From: Leptoclinus maculatus | Taxonomy: Eukaryota; Chordata; Actinopteri; Perciformes; Stichaeidae | NCBI GenBank assembly: GCA_032191485.1 | Contig: JAVDOI010000011.1 | Span: 17,490,117-17,554,116 of the forward strand | DNA: 64,000 nucleotides | Reading direction: 5' to 3' | Shown here: in pieces, positions 13,050-25,332 of the stretch | Layout of the letters: each line of letters opens with the position of its first letter | Position numbering within the stretch: position 1 is the stretch's first letter | Translations under genes and position numbers: made by a program | Notes under the pieces: model-generated | The model's database searches: none | Seen by the model: the letters and a program-made list of their open reading frames with translations, nothing else | Told to the model about the DNA's origin: nothing

Positions 13050-16000
13050 ATGTATGCTGTTTGCTGTCCATCTTTTCAGCTCTCACCATCCAAATCCAAC
13101 TTTGCACGAGACTAATACACCTCCTAATGGCTTGTGTCGAGAAAGCAAAGAGAAAACAGAGATTGTGTTCCATGTTGTGGGGGTTTCCCCATGCACACAT
13201 GCTCATCAGTCTGCAAGCTGTTGGAAGAGTTAAGATCCAGGGGCCCGCCCAGAGCCCATGTGTCTAATTTATGGATGTCATTTTGAGGGTTTTACTCTCT
13301 TTGATGATGTAGTTCATAGGCTGTGGGAAAACAATTATATTTCATGGTTATGAGGGAAATTTAAGAGCTGTGTTTGTGTGTTTCTCTTAGCAGAACTGTG
13401 CAGGCTCGCCAGCCCCGCGCTCAGCGAACTTTCCTCCCCCTCTGCCCACAACACCTCCTCCTGAGGAGTATTATGAGGAGGCAGTGCCCCTCAGTCCCGG
13501 CAAGTTGCCCGAGTACATCATCACACGAGGTCAGCATCTTCCCGCCCCTGCTGAACTCGGGGTCCTTAGTGTAACTTAGCTGTAAAAAACAAAACCTCCA
13601 TGTCTGTAATTACGACGCACAAGTTGCATTAAAGTGCACGATGGAACATAAGGAGTAATTAGGGATTCTTTTTCTCTTTCATTTTCAGTCAGGCCTAGCC
13701 CTCCCAACTCTATAGAGGATGGGTATGAAGATGCTGAAAACAACTACCCCACTACCTGCATAAACACGCACCGCAAGAACTCATGTGAGTTGAGAACAGT
13801 GTCACCCCCTCAAATTAATAATATTACAGAATAAAACCTGCCTTTTTTTTTTTTTTACAACAAATAACGCACTTTGTCTTCTCTGTCGTTGCCCTAGCAG
13901 ACAACGACTCCGATGCTCTGAGCAGTTCCTACGAGTCCTACGAGGAGGACGAGGAAGAGAGGAGCCCCGGCGTCGGACTCACTCATCAGTGGCCCTCGGA
14001 CGAGAGCTCCATGCCTCCTGCCAGGGACTGTCGCATCTGCGCCTTCCTGCTGCGGAAGAAACGTTTCGGCCAGTGGGCGAAACAGCTCACCGTCATACGG
14101 GAGAACAGACTACAGGTGGGAAGCTGTACATTCGATTAAATCCTCGGGGAAAGCACGAATCATGCATCTCTTCTTCTCTTCTTTAACGTACAGTATCCTA
14201 TGTGTCCTCCTTTCTGCAGTGCTATAAGAGCTCCAAGGACACAAACCCCTATGTGGACCTGCTCCTGCCCCAGTGCACCGTGGTCTACGCACCCAAAGAC
14301 AGCAAGAGGAAGCACCATGAACTCCGTTTCACCTTACCCAATGGAGATGCACTGGTGCTGGCTGTGCAAAGCAAGGAGCAGGCCCACAGGTGGCTCAGGG
14401 TGAGCTACACTTTGAAATGACATGTTTGCATGCAGGGACACAGACCGGCAACACAGCCATCAATCTTGTAGACAATCGCTGGAAGCGTTTTTTGACGATG
14501 TGGCCACACACACACACAAACCTCAAAAGGAAAGCGTACTGTCTAGAGTGACACATGTAAACTACCCCCCACACACAGGTTATTAGAGAGGTGAGCGGTC
14601 AGAGCGCCGGGCCTGAGGAATCTGCGTCTCCCATCATTCCAAGAAAAACTGAACTTGACAAGGTAAGTGCAGGAGGAGAGGATGTTTGCGTTGGAATGCT
14701 CCTGGAATGAGACATAATTCATCTTTGCAGCTGAGGTGATAAAAAGTCGCCGGCATGCAGCAATTGTGTTGTCACCATACATTTTTCCTAAACAATTGCT
14801 TGGGCGAGACACAGTAAACGGTGATACCTGTGTTTGGCTTGCAGAACAAAGGGGACGTATGCCGTGTAATTGGGTGTTAAGGCAGCAATGATAGGGGTGG
14901 TGGTGAGTCAGTGTTGGAGCAGGCACATCCTTTCTTTAAAGCTTACCAACCTGTCGGAACATAAAGTGCAAAAGGCCCTTTCATGAATGAAAGCACAGGA
15001 TGAAGAGAAAGGAGCCGTTATAGAGTTGTTAGGAGAAAAAGGCAAGAGGATAAGTCTGTTTGTCTAATCCCACTTTAATGTGAAAGAATGAAATAATCCA
15101 GAGGCAGATGTAATGTAAGCTTGATAACAAATTCTCTCTATTATAGTCATTTAGCTTTTAATTAAGACATGTTTGCTGTGGTTTGATCCTGGCAGACAGA
15201 CAGATCCTGTGTAGGACTTAGACTCCACTGTTGAAAGTCTAAACCTGTGTTTGTGTGCTTCTTCCTCAGAGGCTGTCTGCAGAGAGGAACACATCAGACT
15301 CGGACAGTGTGGGTGTGTCGACTGTTGAGAACTGCCGAGAGAATGGTGAGACGGGACAGCCTCAAATCAACACAGCAGCTTGTTAAAAAGATATATATAT
15401 ACTGTAACTTTAGCTTTTTTTTCCCCATTTGCTATCCATCTCAAGTCATCAGAAAATTAGTTTGTCCAGTTGTCATCACGTAACTTACTTATTAATTACA
15501 GTTTCCACATGCCAAAGATGCATCGGGACAAAAAGCAAATGTTTAATCTTTTCATTTTTGATGCAGGCAAGGTGAAGCGGGGGGCTTTCGCTGCGGGCCG
15601 CAAAATCACGCGTATCATCAGCTTCTCCAAGAAGAAGCCCCCTCGGCCAGGAGATCCCCGGACCTCCTACACCGACCCTCGACGAGGTCGGACCCCACTT
15701 CACTGACACTCTTTAGATCTCCTTAGGTCCCCAGACCTCTTAAATCTCCAGGGGCGTCATTTTTCTTCATTCTTCGCTCATTATTTCCCTCCTCACCGTG
15801 CAGGCTACGTGTCGGTGCTGGTGAATCAGGTGTGGCGGGAGCAGTGGTGCTGTGTGTGCAGAGGCTCCCTGCACTTCTACAACGACAAAGGAGACGCTCG
15901 GACCTTCCTGCCTTCACTTCCTCTCCACGGCTGCGAGGTGGTCCCGGGCCTGGGACCCAAACATCCCTTTGCCTTCCGAATCATACGGAACTGCTCGGAG

Positions 16001-19000
16001 GTGGCTGCTCTGGAGGTGAAATACCGAGCATGTGTTGCTTAGTTAAAGCTGCACTAATCATTGTTTTTATTTCGACAATAGGTCAAATGACTTGGGGGTC
16101 GCTTTTAGTGACGAACCCACAGAGACTTACCACGGCACCCTGCAGTTCGTCTCAGCTCTACAGAGCATTTTAGTGTGGAAACTCAAAGCTGATGTGTCCC
16201 TTCTCTTTTTAGGCTAGCAGCTCTGAGGAACTCGGGAGGTGGCTCGGCGTCCTCTTGGCAGAGACGGGCTCCGCGACAGATCCAGAGTCACTGCACTACG
16301 ACTACGTTGACGTGGAAACCATCGCTAACATCCGCAACGCTGCGCGGCATTCCTTCCTGTGAGTGAGACAGAAGGGGGAGGGGGGGGGGGGGAGGAGTCT
16401 GAATACTTAGACGAGGTCAAAGCAAGGCCACTGACCAATGCCATGATGTTTAGTCCCTGTGCAGATTTCATTTCTCCTTCTTCTCTGTTCCTAGGTGGGC
16501 CACATCCTCCAGCAGCACCTACACAGACTCCAGAACATATGATGAGGTCCCTAATGAGGACATGCAGGTGGGACGCATGTGCTCACACACGTTTTTTTTT
16601 TTTATTCAGTTAAACCTCATGACTTATTCCTTACGTTGATGCGACAAGATTAGAAGCTGCATGTCTGTGTGTGTGTGCAGCTGTTGGGGACTGTCGCTGT
16701 CTGAAAATGACACTCCATTTCAGTCACCCGAACACACAGACAGTGCTCTGTTACATGCTCATCAATGACGGCTTTTTGTAGGCCAAAGAAAAAGCAGTGT
16801 GTGGGCATGGGAGAGAAAAAAAAAGAGACTGATCAAACTGGTGACAGGAAGGCAAGAGGTCATGGCAGTTTTACAGCCTGTAAACTCCTTTCTTAACCCC
16901 ACTGACATGCACTTAAACACATGCCTCTCACCACCTAGAGCCACAAACATCTCACACCTCAGACGTCTCAAACCAATACATTTGAAGATAAGTCTATTGC
17001 TTAGCCTAATATACAAACTTTGCTTTCTTTTTTCCCCCCTCCGTCGTCATCCTTCTCTTTGCATCCTCCCACATCTGTCATGTCCCCTCTAACCCCTCTC
17101 TACTCCACCCAGTCAGGGGAGAACCACAGGCAGCAGTCTGGGAATCAGGGGAAACGGCGCTCAAGTTTCTCCAGCAGCGACTCTGACAGAACCAAGCCTT
17201 TGGTCTCCCTCAAACGAACGGGCTCCAGTAAGTATGTTTAGTCGGTTTACCAAAGTAACATTGCCGTTCCTCCCGTGGTGCTGAGCCTATTCTCATGAAA
17301 TATACTGATAGATTGACATTTTTATTTATGCAGTGGAAACTGAGTGATGGCAAGGGCAAGGTTATCAAGTAGAACAGTCACAATCAACTGGTGGTTCAAT
17401 GATGGAGACAAACTGTGGGAAACATATTTTATGCCAAGCCCAAAAGTATTCTAAATGTTATTCCATTTGTAAAGAGCAGAGAAACTAAAAGCCTCTTTCC
17501 GCTGGGATGGTCTTCATTCTACGGATTTCTAAAAGCAGCATGTGGGGTAAAAGTAACTGATGCTTCAGAAGGTCATTGACATAGTTCTGCATTTTAGAAT
17601 TAGTGCTCTATGAATGAAAAAGGAGACGGTGTTTCTCATTTCTATGGGTTAGAGATGCTGACTCAAGTGATGTCACTTGAGTCAGCAGTGGAACATATTT
17701 TTGGGTGTGCCGTTAGAAAGAAGTGAGCTTGCCAGAAATCTGTAGCCCCCCCCTCCTCATCTCTGCTTGAGCATTACACACCCAAATCTCCCAACAGTTA
17801 CATTAACAGTCATGCCCAGGTTATTAATATAATGTGTGAAGAAAAGAGAACCAAAAAGTGATCCTTGTAGAACCGCTTTGATAATGGTGAGGAATGTTGA
17901 TTGCACACCATCAGCCACACTGAGCCAATAGCTGTGAGGCACTTCAATGACCCGTACTGTATCAAAGGCATTATGATGGATCCACAATCAGTTTCACATG
18001 TACATTTGTATCTTAAATATACACAATATCATGCACAGACAGCTGAGATGTATGTGTATACAGTAGGGCCAAATGTTTTTAAAAAGTATCTTTTCAGCCT
18101 CCCACCCCTCTCAAGAATCAAATAAATACAAATAAGGGGAGCAGCCTGCTGTCCTTGGAGGGAAATAAGAATAATACAGATGGCACCTCTTAATATAGTT
18201 GTGTGTCACACAGGATTGCAAAGCTCTACTCCTGCTGTAGCTTACACTCGTCATACAATCCTTTCAGACTTTATGACTGACAGACAGTCATAAACTTTGA
18301 GCTTTTTATCCGGCTCAATATTTCCCTTTTTTCCTCTTCTCCCTTTCCGTCCATAATCTCTTCACTCGCCTCTCCCCCATTTGCTCCGTTGTGTCAGTTG
18401 GCCCAAAAAAAATCAAAATGAGATGAGCGTCCTGAGTTTGGGAACGTGATATCGGCGTGGTCGGCTGTCTCAGTGCTCCTCTCTCGGTGCTGTTTCACAG
18501 GCCTTCGCTGTGACGTTCTGACACATCAAAGAGCCAGCGCTCGCCATGGCTGAAAGCTTCAGGATGTAACCTGAGATTTATTGGACACTCGCATTAGATC
18601 CGCTTTTCTTGCCTCCTGACCTCTCCCTCTGCAGGAGTGTGTGTGTTTATTTGTTATTCATGCATCGTATCTGTGTTTCCTCCCATAATTCTTTGTCTGA
18701 ATTATGAAAGATAGGTTTGAAATTGTGTGCTACGCTTTCATGCAAGTTGTGGAAGTGGCGTCACGCTCCTCCAGCGAGGAGTGTGACATTAATAAGGACA
18801 GACGGAAAGACGGCCGTGAGATGTTTTGTCTCCTTCCCATAACCCCTGCACATTTAACCCCTGCTCACCTTTGCTCCCTTCTGACATCTCTACCCAGACG
18901 CCAACCAATATGGAAGGTATGGGAAAACGCGAGCGGAAGAGGATGCCAAGCGCTACTTGCAGGAGAAAGAGGAGCTGGAAAGTGAGAGGGATGGGATACG

Positions 19001-20889
19001 GAATGTACTCGTGACCCTGAGGAAGGAGAAGAGAGAGCTGAAGGAGGAGCTGAAGACGGCCTCCGGTAATGAGACACAAAGCCCAACAGACGGGACGGCA
19101 ATATCCGGCAAAATAAACAGCATAGCTAGAACATACTACTGTATGTACCTTGGTTAACGATCATGTTGATTAACTTCCTAAAAGTATGAGTTAGAAAATC
19201 ATATTTTGCCAGCTTGATGGTTGAGTATTTGTCTGCATCTTAATCAGAAGGCTTGAACATAAAGTGCACGTTCTGTGTTCCTGCTCTGTGTCTGACCCTG
19301 CACTCTGACCTCCATTATTAGAGGGCCGTGTGAGAAGACAACATCCCTACAGGCATAAATAAAACATCTAATTGCTTTTATTATTAAAACCAAAAACGTG
19401 GTTATGAAAATTCCTTCCAACTAGGATTTATTTCCTTCAGTGTCACATAGTATGCTGCCAGAAGTGGTGGAAGAGTAAAAGTAGCATACCAGATTGTAAA
19501 CACAAGTAAAAGTACAAAAGTAGAAGCAGAAAAATGAATGGCAAGTGCTCATTAGGCATCACAATGTAGCATGTAGCATATATATAGTTTAATCTATAAC
19601 AATATATCACAATTTATAAACTCATCACAGGTTCTTTATGTTTTAATTTGAGTAAGTACCGGTAGTATCTATAGCTGTAGGAGAGTAAAAAGTACAATAG
19701 TCTTTCTGAAATAGTCATGTAAAAGTACTCCAAATCTGTACTAGAAGAACTTGAAAACACAAAATCTACCTTTTCAGTTCCTCGTGTGTCTCATTGTGTT
19801 GTGTGTGTGTCGCTGTGTTTCTGTGGAGCAGACAGGAGGACGTTGTCCCTGAACAAGCGCGTGTCCCAGCTGGAGGAGGCCTGTCGAGCTAAAGAGGCGG
19901 AGAGGGTGGACCTGGAGCCCCGGCTGTCTCAGGTCCAAGAAAACCTCAAGAAGAGCCTGGCCGGCGGCGCGCTGGGCGCACCTGTTGAGGCTAAACCCCC
20001 AGTTAAGGTGCGTTTGTTGCTCTATGCGGAAAGACGCACTTATTTATCTTTACATGCACACCTGCCCTCACACACGTTGCTGTTTTACTTTTTCCTTTTT
20101 GTGTAGGCCTCCGGCAAAAAGACGCAGAATATCTACAGTGATTCTTTGCCAGTGAACTGCGCAGCCGAGATGCGTCGGAGACCTCTTTCTGTTTACGCTT
20201 CTTCAGGAACTGTCATGCAGAAGGCCAAGGTAACGCTCACAGACACTTCCTGAACAGTTCCTCAGCCCGTCATTACGGACAGATCTCTCTCTCTCGGGCT
20301 TCCCAGGAGGTAGATAGGATCACAGCAGCATGTGTCATCATCTAATAGGGGTTGTCACAGTTCACACGCAAATAGAGAGACGGCCTGCGTGTGTCCACAC
20401 AGTCACTTTGGACATTCACAATGAAGTGCCTGGTACGTGTGAGCGTATGTTGGGTGATTATGATCAAACGGGATTCTGTCACGACACACGGATGTTTGGG
20501 ATCACTTTCAGCCATAACCTAAATAGTGTATAGTTTATTTCTGTTTTATTTTTTCTAAAAACAATTTATAAGAAACTCATCGAAACACTGATAGCTGTAT
20601 AGTCTAACTTATTGCTCCAGTTATTTAAAATATTTGTCATTATTGCCATTTCTGTAAGTCTCATAAATATTAATATATAATGTTTTTTTGCATGTTTGCC
20701 TGCACATTTCTTTATTACATTGCAGTGGCATAACTAAAATTGTTTTATTCGTTACTATTCGTTTTTTACTATCACTGCAATCATTTAAAATGTATTTCGT
20801 GGAATGATGACCTTATTTCCACCTTGTTACTAAATCACCTACATATGTTCCATCCTTCACAGGAATGGGAGTCAAAGAAAGAGACCTAA
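8179..20889 (+). CDS. afap1l1: Actin filament-associated protein 1-like 1 (19 coding exons)
   Basis: Predicted adaptor that binds F-actin, localises to podosomes/invadosomes and couples to Src-family kinases (roles known for the family). Coding exons: 8179-8209, 12366-12491, 12665-12748, 12860-12939, 13391-13529, 13689-13784, 13901-14115, 14220-14399, 14579-14662, 15270-15345, 15567-15686, 15804-16015, 16213-16358, 16495-16567, 17113-17227, 18898-19065, 19832-20007, 20107-20229, 20863-20889; 2271 bases, 756 aa, close to the 768 aa of the human protein. Visible landmarks: an N-terminal leucine-rich helix, FVESLFETF, a proline stretch PPPLPTTPPPEEYYEEA, SSSYESY with an acidic run, PH1 around residues 229-320 (RKKRFGQWAKQLTVIRE), PH2 around 411-525 (VNQVWREQWCCV; LHYDYVDVET), a coiled coil around 595-700 (RAEEDAKRYLQEKEEL) and the C-terminus KAKEWESKKET. 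This pattern fits AFAP1L1 better than AFAP1 or AFAP1L2. The first exon (MVGLSSTAVE) is inferred from its donor and matching phase; an internal Met at 12368 is an alternative start. Confidence 0.93.
8627..8667. repeat. (GT)n microsatellite
   Basis: GT run with one TTT interruption, in the first afap1l1 intron. A pyrimidine-rich (CTCCCT)n/(CT)n patch follows at about 8840-8900. Confidence 0.9.
10641..10680. repeat. (GT)n plus poly-G
   Basis: GT run followed by a run of 13 or more G, in afap1l1 intron 1. The G run may cause sequencing or assembly errors. Confidence 0.9.
10892..10921. repeat. (CA)n microsatellite
   Basis: About 15 CA units in afap1l1 intron 1. Confidence 0.9.
12938..12945 (+). 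other. GC-AG intron donor in afap1l1
   Basis: The exon ending at 12939 (codons AAT CAG) is followed by GCAAGT, which fits the minor GC donor class with a strong flanking consensus (CAG|GCAAGT). No GT donor keeps the frame into the next exon, which begins at 13391 or 13394 after a TAGCAG tandem acceptor. Confidence 0.75.
13009..13047. repeat. (GT)n microsatellite
   Basis: About 19 GT units in an afap1l1 intron. Confidence 0.92.
17657..17686. repeat. 30-bp perfect palindrome with two AP-1 motifs
   Basis: Two 14-base arms (GCTGACTCAAGTGA and its exact reverse complement) separated by TG. Each arm contains the AP-1 core TGACTCA/TGAGTCA (17659-17665 and 17678-17684). It lies in the afap1l1 intron between 17227 and 18898, about 70 bases before a retrotransposon relic. 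It could be a regulatory site, a foldback from a mobile element, or chance. Confidence 0.85.
17757..17987 (-). pseudogene. Non-LTR retrotransposon reverse transcriptase fragment
   Basis: The minus-strand frame contains VLQGSLFGSLFFTHYINNLG. This is recognisable as the reverse transcriptase stretch that usually reads G-V-P-Q-G-S-x-L-G-P-x-L-F-x-x-Y-I-N, so it is an RT palm fragment of a LINE-type element. Only about 75 residues remain, without the catalytic FADD-type motif, and the usual proline of the PQG motif is replaced. It is a 5'- and 3'-truncated, non-functional copy inside an afap1l1 intron, antisense to the gene. The family (L2, Rex or other) cannot be decided by eye. Confidence 0.72.
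19455..19745. mobile_element. Degenerate interspersed repeat of fish type
   Basis: The segment starts with CCAGAAGTGGTGGAAGAGTA and is rich in AAGTAAAAGTA-like units, ending with TCATGTAAAAGTACTCCAAAT and similar words. I recognise this vocabulary from a very abundant non-autonomous interspersed repeat of percomorph fishes. Both ends are eroded and no target duplication is visible. It lies in the afap1l1 intron between exons 16 and 17. Confidence 0.5.
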
Positions 20890-21720
20890 GAGCGGCATCA
20901 TGGAGAGGACTGGAGAAAGAATAAATGGATGTCTTTGTGACGTTCAGTCCTACCAAGGATAACGTCACAACCCAGAGCACAGAAAAACTGTAATGAAAGA
21001 TATCAGCCACTAGGTGGAGGTACATCTCACTGAATATTTACTCTTCTGTCTTCCTAAAAGGACTTCTCCCAATGTGAGAAAAGGGACTTCTCACTGTCTG
21101 TGTAGCCAAGTACTTCCATTGTCTCTGCCGACACTTATTCAAATGTGGCAAACAGGAAAGAGCAAAGAGTTTGTGCAAGTAAGACCCAAGAAAGGTGTAT
21201 TGAAAAGCACACTGCGTATTGTTGCAATGGAAAGGCAACAAGGGATTGCGTTCTCATCCGGTGTTGCATACGGTGAAATGTTTAATTGTTAAGGTGCTAT
21301 ATGTGAGAAATGTGATGTGTTAGCGAAATAAGTGGATGGAGGTAGTTCAAGCCACAATGTGCCTTTCATATAGTATGTTTTTTTCTGCCTGTACAGAGAC
21401 TACTGTTACTATGTTTTATACTTTTATACGTTTGTTTCTCTTCATCATCATTAGTCATACCTGTCGGAGGTATTCAGTTATGTGCCATGGAGTGTGTTGT
21501 AAGCTTCTCCTCTCAGGTTGAAGCTGTGCTACACCGCAAACAAAATCATCTGCTGCGTAATCCTACATCCACTTGACTCTTTTTGGCACACATTCAAAAC
21601 AACTGAAATACTCTGAGTGGGGAAACCCCTCACCATATGTAATTTTATCAACTCTTCTGCCGAACCCGTGGTTGACTTGTGCACTTTACTGTTCTCCTAC
21701 CCGGATAAGGGAATAATAAA
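20890..21720 (+). terminator. afap1l1 3' UTR and poly(A) signal
   Basis: After the TAA at 20887-20889 there is no coding frame. A canonical AATAAA lies at 21715-21720, followed by a T/G-rich stretch (TGTGTCTTATTC). The 3' UTR would be about 850 bases. Confidence 0.6.
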
Positions 21721-22169
21721 TGTGTCTTATTCTCACACAGGTGCTCTTTAATCAATTGTTACAGCACAGACCTATACTTTGCATTCTCCGTCACTGACTT
21801 GTTACTTTTAATTTCACATGATATGCTGTGAAGTAAATATACAGTATATGGTTTCATACAAACAATGTATGACAGCCAAAACAAGAAGAAGAAAGACTCA
21901 CATCTACAGCAGTCACGTAATAAAGGCAATTCAATGCAGTTCAGGCAGCCTATTGTTTACAACTAGATAACTCGTCCTCATTTGTTCTGTGGAATTGTAA
22001 TTAAATAGACGGATACAGGCTTTGTATCGTCACTTCTACATGTTAAAATGTTAGAAGCCACCCATTCATACAATTATAGGTTTCAATATGGAGTGTGCTA
22101 CAAAGAAGACTTTCTGGTTCCTAACTTTTTTTTCATCACTTTGCCGCCCTGTCTGTGGGACAAAGAGGT

Positions 22170-22175
22170 TTTATT
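22170..22175 (-). terminator. gabrp poly(A) signal
   Basis: TTTATT on the plus strand is AATAAA in gene orientation, about 115 bases beyond the stop codon at 22291. The afap1l1 and gabrp 3' ends are convergent, about 450 bases apart. Confidence 0.55.
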
Positions 22176-22290
22176 CATGTGATACAAAAAAGCTTGTATG
22201 ATCAGCTTAAATCCAGGCAGTGGCAACTGGTATCGGGGTCTCAAATGAGGAGGTATAGCAGCTTCAGGAAGTGAACTCAGAAACCGGCGC

Positions 22291-23802
22291 TCAGAGAAAG
22301 AGATAGTAAAGCCAGTAGAGGATATTGACAAAGAGGAATGCCATGGGGAAAACTTTGCGAGAGCGGCGGTCAATGTCGTACGGGTTTTCCACGACAAAGA
22401 CGGACACCACCCGACACAACGCGGCCTTCACCGAAGACGGGCTGCAGCCCTGTCCTGGCGCCTTCTCTTTGGCTCCAGCATTGTTCCTCGTGTGACTGTT
22501 GGCCGACTGCTCCGCGGGCTCCTCCGCGGTGGAGCCGATCATCAGGGACTGGTTCGGTTGGGTGGACCTGACGATGTGGATGGAGCCGTTCCCGTTGGAT
22601 TCATTGAACTCCCTCTGAAGCTCCTGGTAGACGAACAGATCACAATGTTTTTTATTTATCTATTATTTATTATCTTTGAATGAGTTCCCTTTATCTTTAT
22701 ATTTGAATGTTAACATTTTCCTCACCCTGTGTAGGTCCTCGATGGTGTGGTGCTGCATGGTGTAGAAGTGGGCGCAGGCGTACTCCACCAGTGCGCCAAA
22801 GATGAAGGTGAAGCAGATTCCCAGGTAAACGTCGATGGCCTTGATGAAGCAGTTGGCATTGGGCAGGGAAGTGCGGGCGCCCATCATCAGTGTGGTCATT
22901 GTCAGGACTGTTGTTACTCCTGGAAAATACGTCATCACAGTGTTGTTTTCATAATGTACGGTGGTGGATGAACCTCTAATCCATGTATTGGTATCGTTAT
23001 TGTTTTTTCCTTTGCTGTTGCTCTTTTATATGAGGGTCAAATTGTGTTGAACTGGTTGCTGCTGATGATATATTGATATCTATAGTCTCATAGATGCAGG
23101 ACAGCTGACTCCTTCATTTAATAATCTGTAAACACAACACTGTTGAAGTTATTAGTTGAGTGATTAAGTTCAACGTCTTCATATTTCAATTTTGAAAATG
23201 TTGTATATTACATTAAAATATTGTATCTGCTTTGTGCATATCTGCCTGACCATGTTGTGTCTGTGCATCAGTGTGTTATGGAGTCATACATAAGGTCATA
23301 CAGCAAATCAATACTTAACTTTCTTTACGATAATAATTCAAATGGATGCACTCGGATGTACCAACGTTATAACACTTTGCATTGCAGTGAGAGATCTGGT
23401 ACTGACCGATGCAGGTCCGAGCTGGAACGGAGGACTGGCTGATCCAGAAAGAGACCCAGGAGAGAACCACCAGCAGGACGGAGGGAACGTACGTCTCCAA
23501 GATGAAGAACAGCACGTTTCTACGCAGTGCGAAATGCAACACCAGCTTGGGGTATTGTCCTGCGTGAAGAGACGAGATTTTGAAGGTGATGTATCGGATG
23601 TGTTCTCTTGTTTATAAGCTCCGCGTGTCAGGGTGGATTCTGGGAGTTGAAGTGTCCTACCTGTCTCGTACACGGCCTCTGACACCGATGTGTAGTAGCT
23701 CTCCACGCTGTACTGAGCCAGCCGCAGAATGTCAAGACCCTTCACTGAATCATTCCCTCGGGTCCAGTAGAACACCACATCCTGCAGGTTGTAGCCCCCT
23801 GA

Positions 23803-23839
<37 letters not shown>

Positions 23840-25282
23840 TTAAGGCCTGCTGACCTGCTAATGTTAACATTGTCTCTTCAGTTTGATACTCACTACACTG
23901 ATGATGATGATGATGAAAATGGTGATGAGCAGGGTGACATGATGATGGTGATGAATGTCCACACTTGATGGAGCTCACAGGTACTCACAGCTCTCCAGCT
24001 GCAGGGTGCACACCTGTCTGTCCATGGGGTACTTGGTCAGGTCCATGTTGCAGGCTATCGTAGCCGTGATGCTGTTGTGTAATCACAGCAAGATCGAAAA
24101 AAACAACAACACTGTTACTCCGTTCATGTACGACCGGGCTGTTAATAACTAGTGAACTAGTCTCCCCACCGGGCAAATATCAGCAGATCAAAGACGTGCA
24201 TTAATTGCGTATATGATGCAGACTTGTTGCAATTCAATGAAAGTGGGGATATATTACTCACTTATGGATATCATAGTGTTCTAACCCAAAACATGCTAAA
24301 TACATTAGAAAACAAGTAACATAGCAGCTTTTTCATTGACAAACACAGACAACTTGGATCTACTGTAAAAAACTAATTTATATAATCAGCTTTATAAAAT
24401 CAGACTGCACCTATGATTCAAAATAATATTAAATTGGGAACATCCTGCACAACACTGCCCTTTCTGTCCTCAATAAAGCGTTCCAGTTCTGCATCAGTGC
24501 GACATGACGGATCAGACTGTGGCCGTAGGGCGCTCCCTAACACAGTGTGTACAGTTTTGAAGGCCATGAAAAATACAGAAATTCAGTGGCATTCCCTCAA
24601 GTTATATGACTGAGTGATGATACATAAGTGCCTTTTTTTCTTTTTTTAGTACAACCCAAGGCGAATTCATGCTTGATTACCACGACAATCATAGAAACAG
24701 CTTGGAATGTAAAGCAAAACCTGAGTAGATTTTCCTTCCCCTCCTTCCTCCTTCCACCCTTTCATTTCTGTTGGAGCATTTATCAAATGTCAGTAAATGG
24801 GAAATCAATATACGTCAACCTGTACCGTAGGGCATAGAGAACGGTTCCGTTGCTGAAAATGCGTATGAGGCGGTTTTCCACCGTGACGTCGTGCAGGAAG
24901 GAGCGCTTGGAGTCGGGGATGAAGGTGTCGGGGATCCACAGCAGTGACACGAGGCGGCCGTCCACGCTGACGCTCTCGTTTCCGGGGAACACGAGCCTCG
25001 AGTCCCTCCAGCGCTGACGGAGGAAGATGGTTGCGGTGTAGTCCTAAAAAGTAAAGATGTAAAGAAGATTTTTTTAAAGAATTTTTCAATTCATTAATTT
25101 CTTCAGCGCACACTCAGTCACCCACTGACACACAAAACACAGTCAGGAGACGGGTGTACCATATTGATTTCAGAGATGGCATCGATGCTGGCGATGTCGA
25201 GACTCATTCCAATTTCCACAGGGCCCTCTATCAAAGACAGAGACACAGGGAGGTTTGGAAAGGAGTCTGTTTGCAGTCAGGG

Positions 25283-25332
<50 letters not shown>

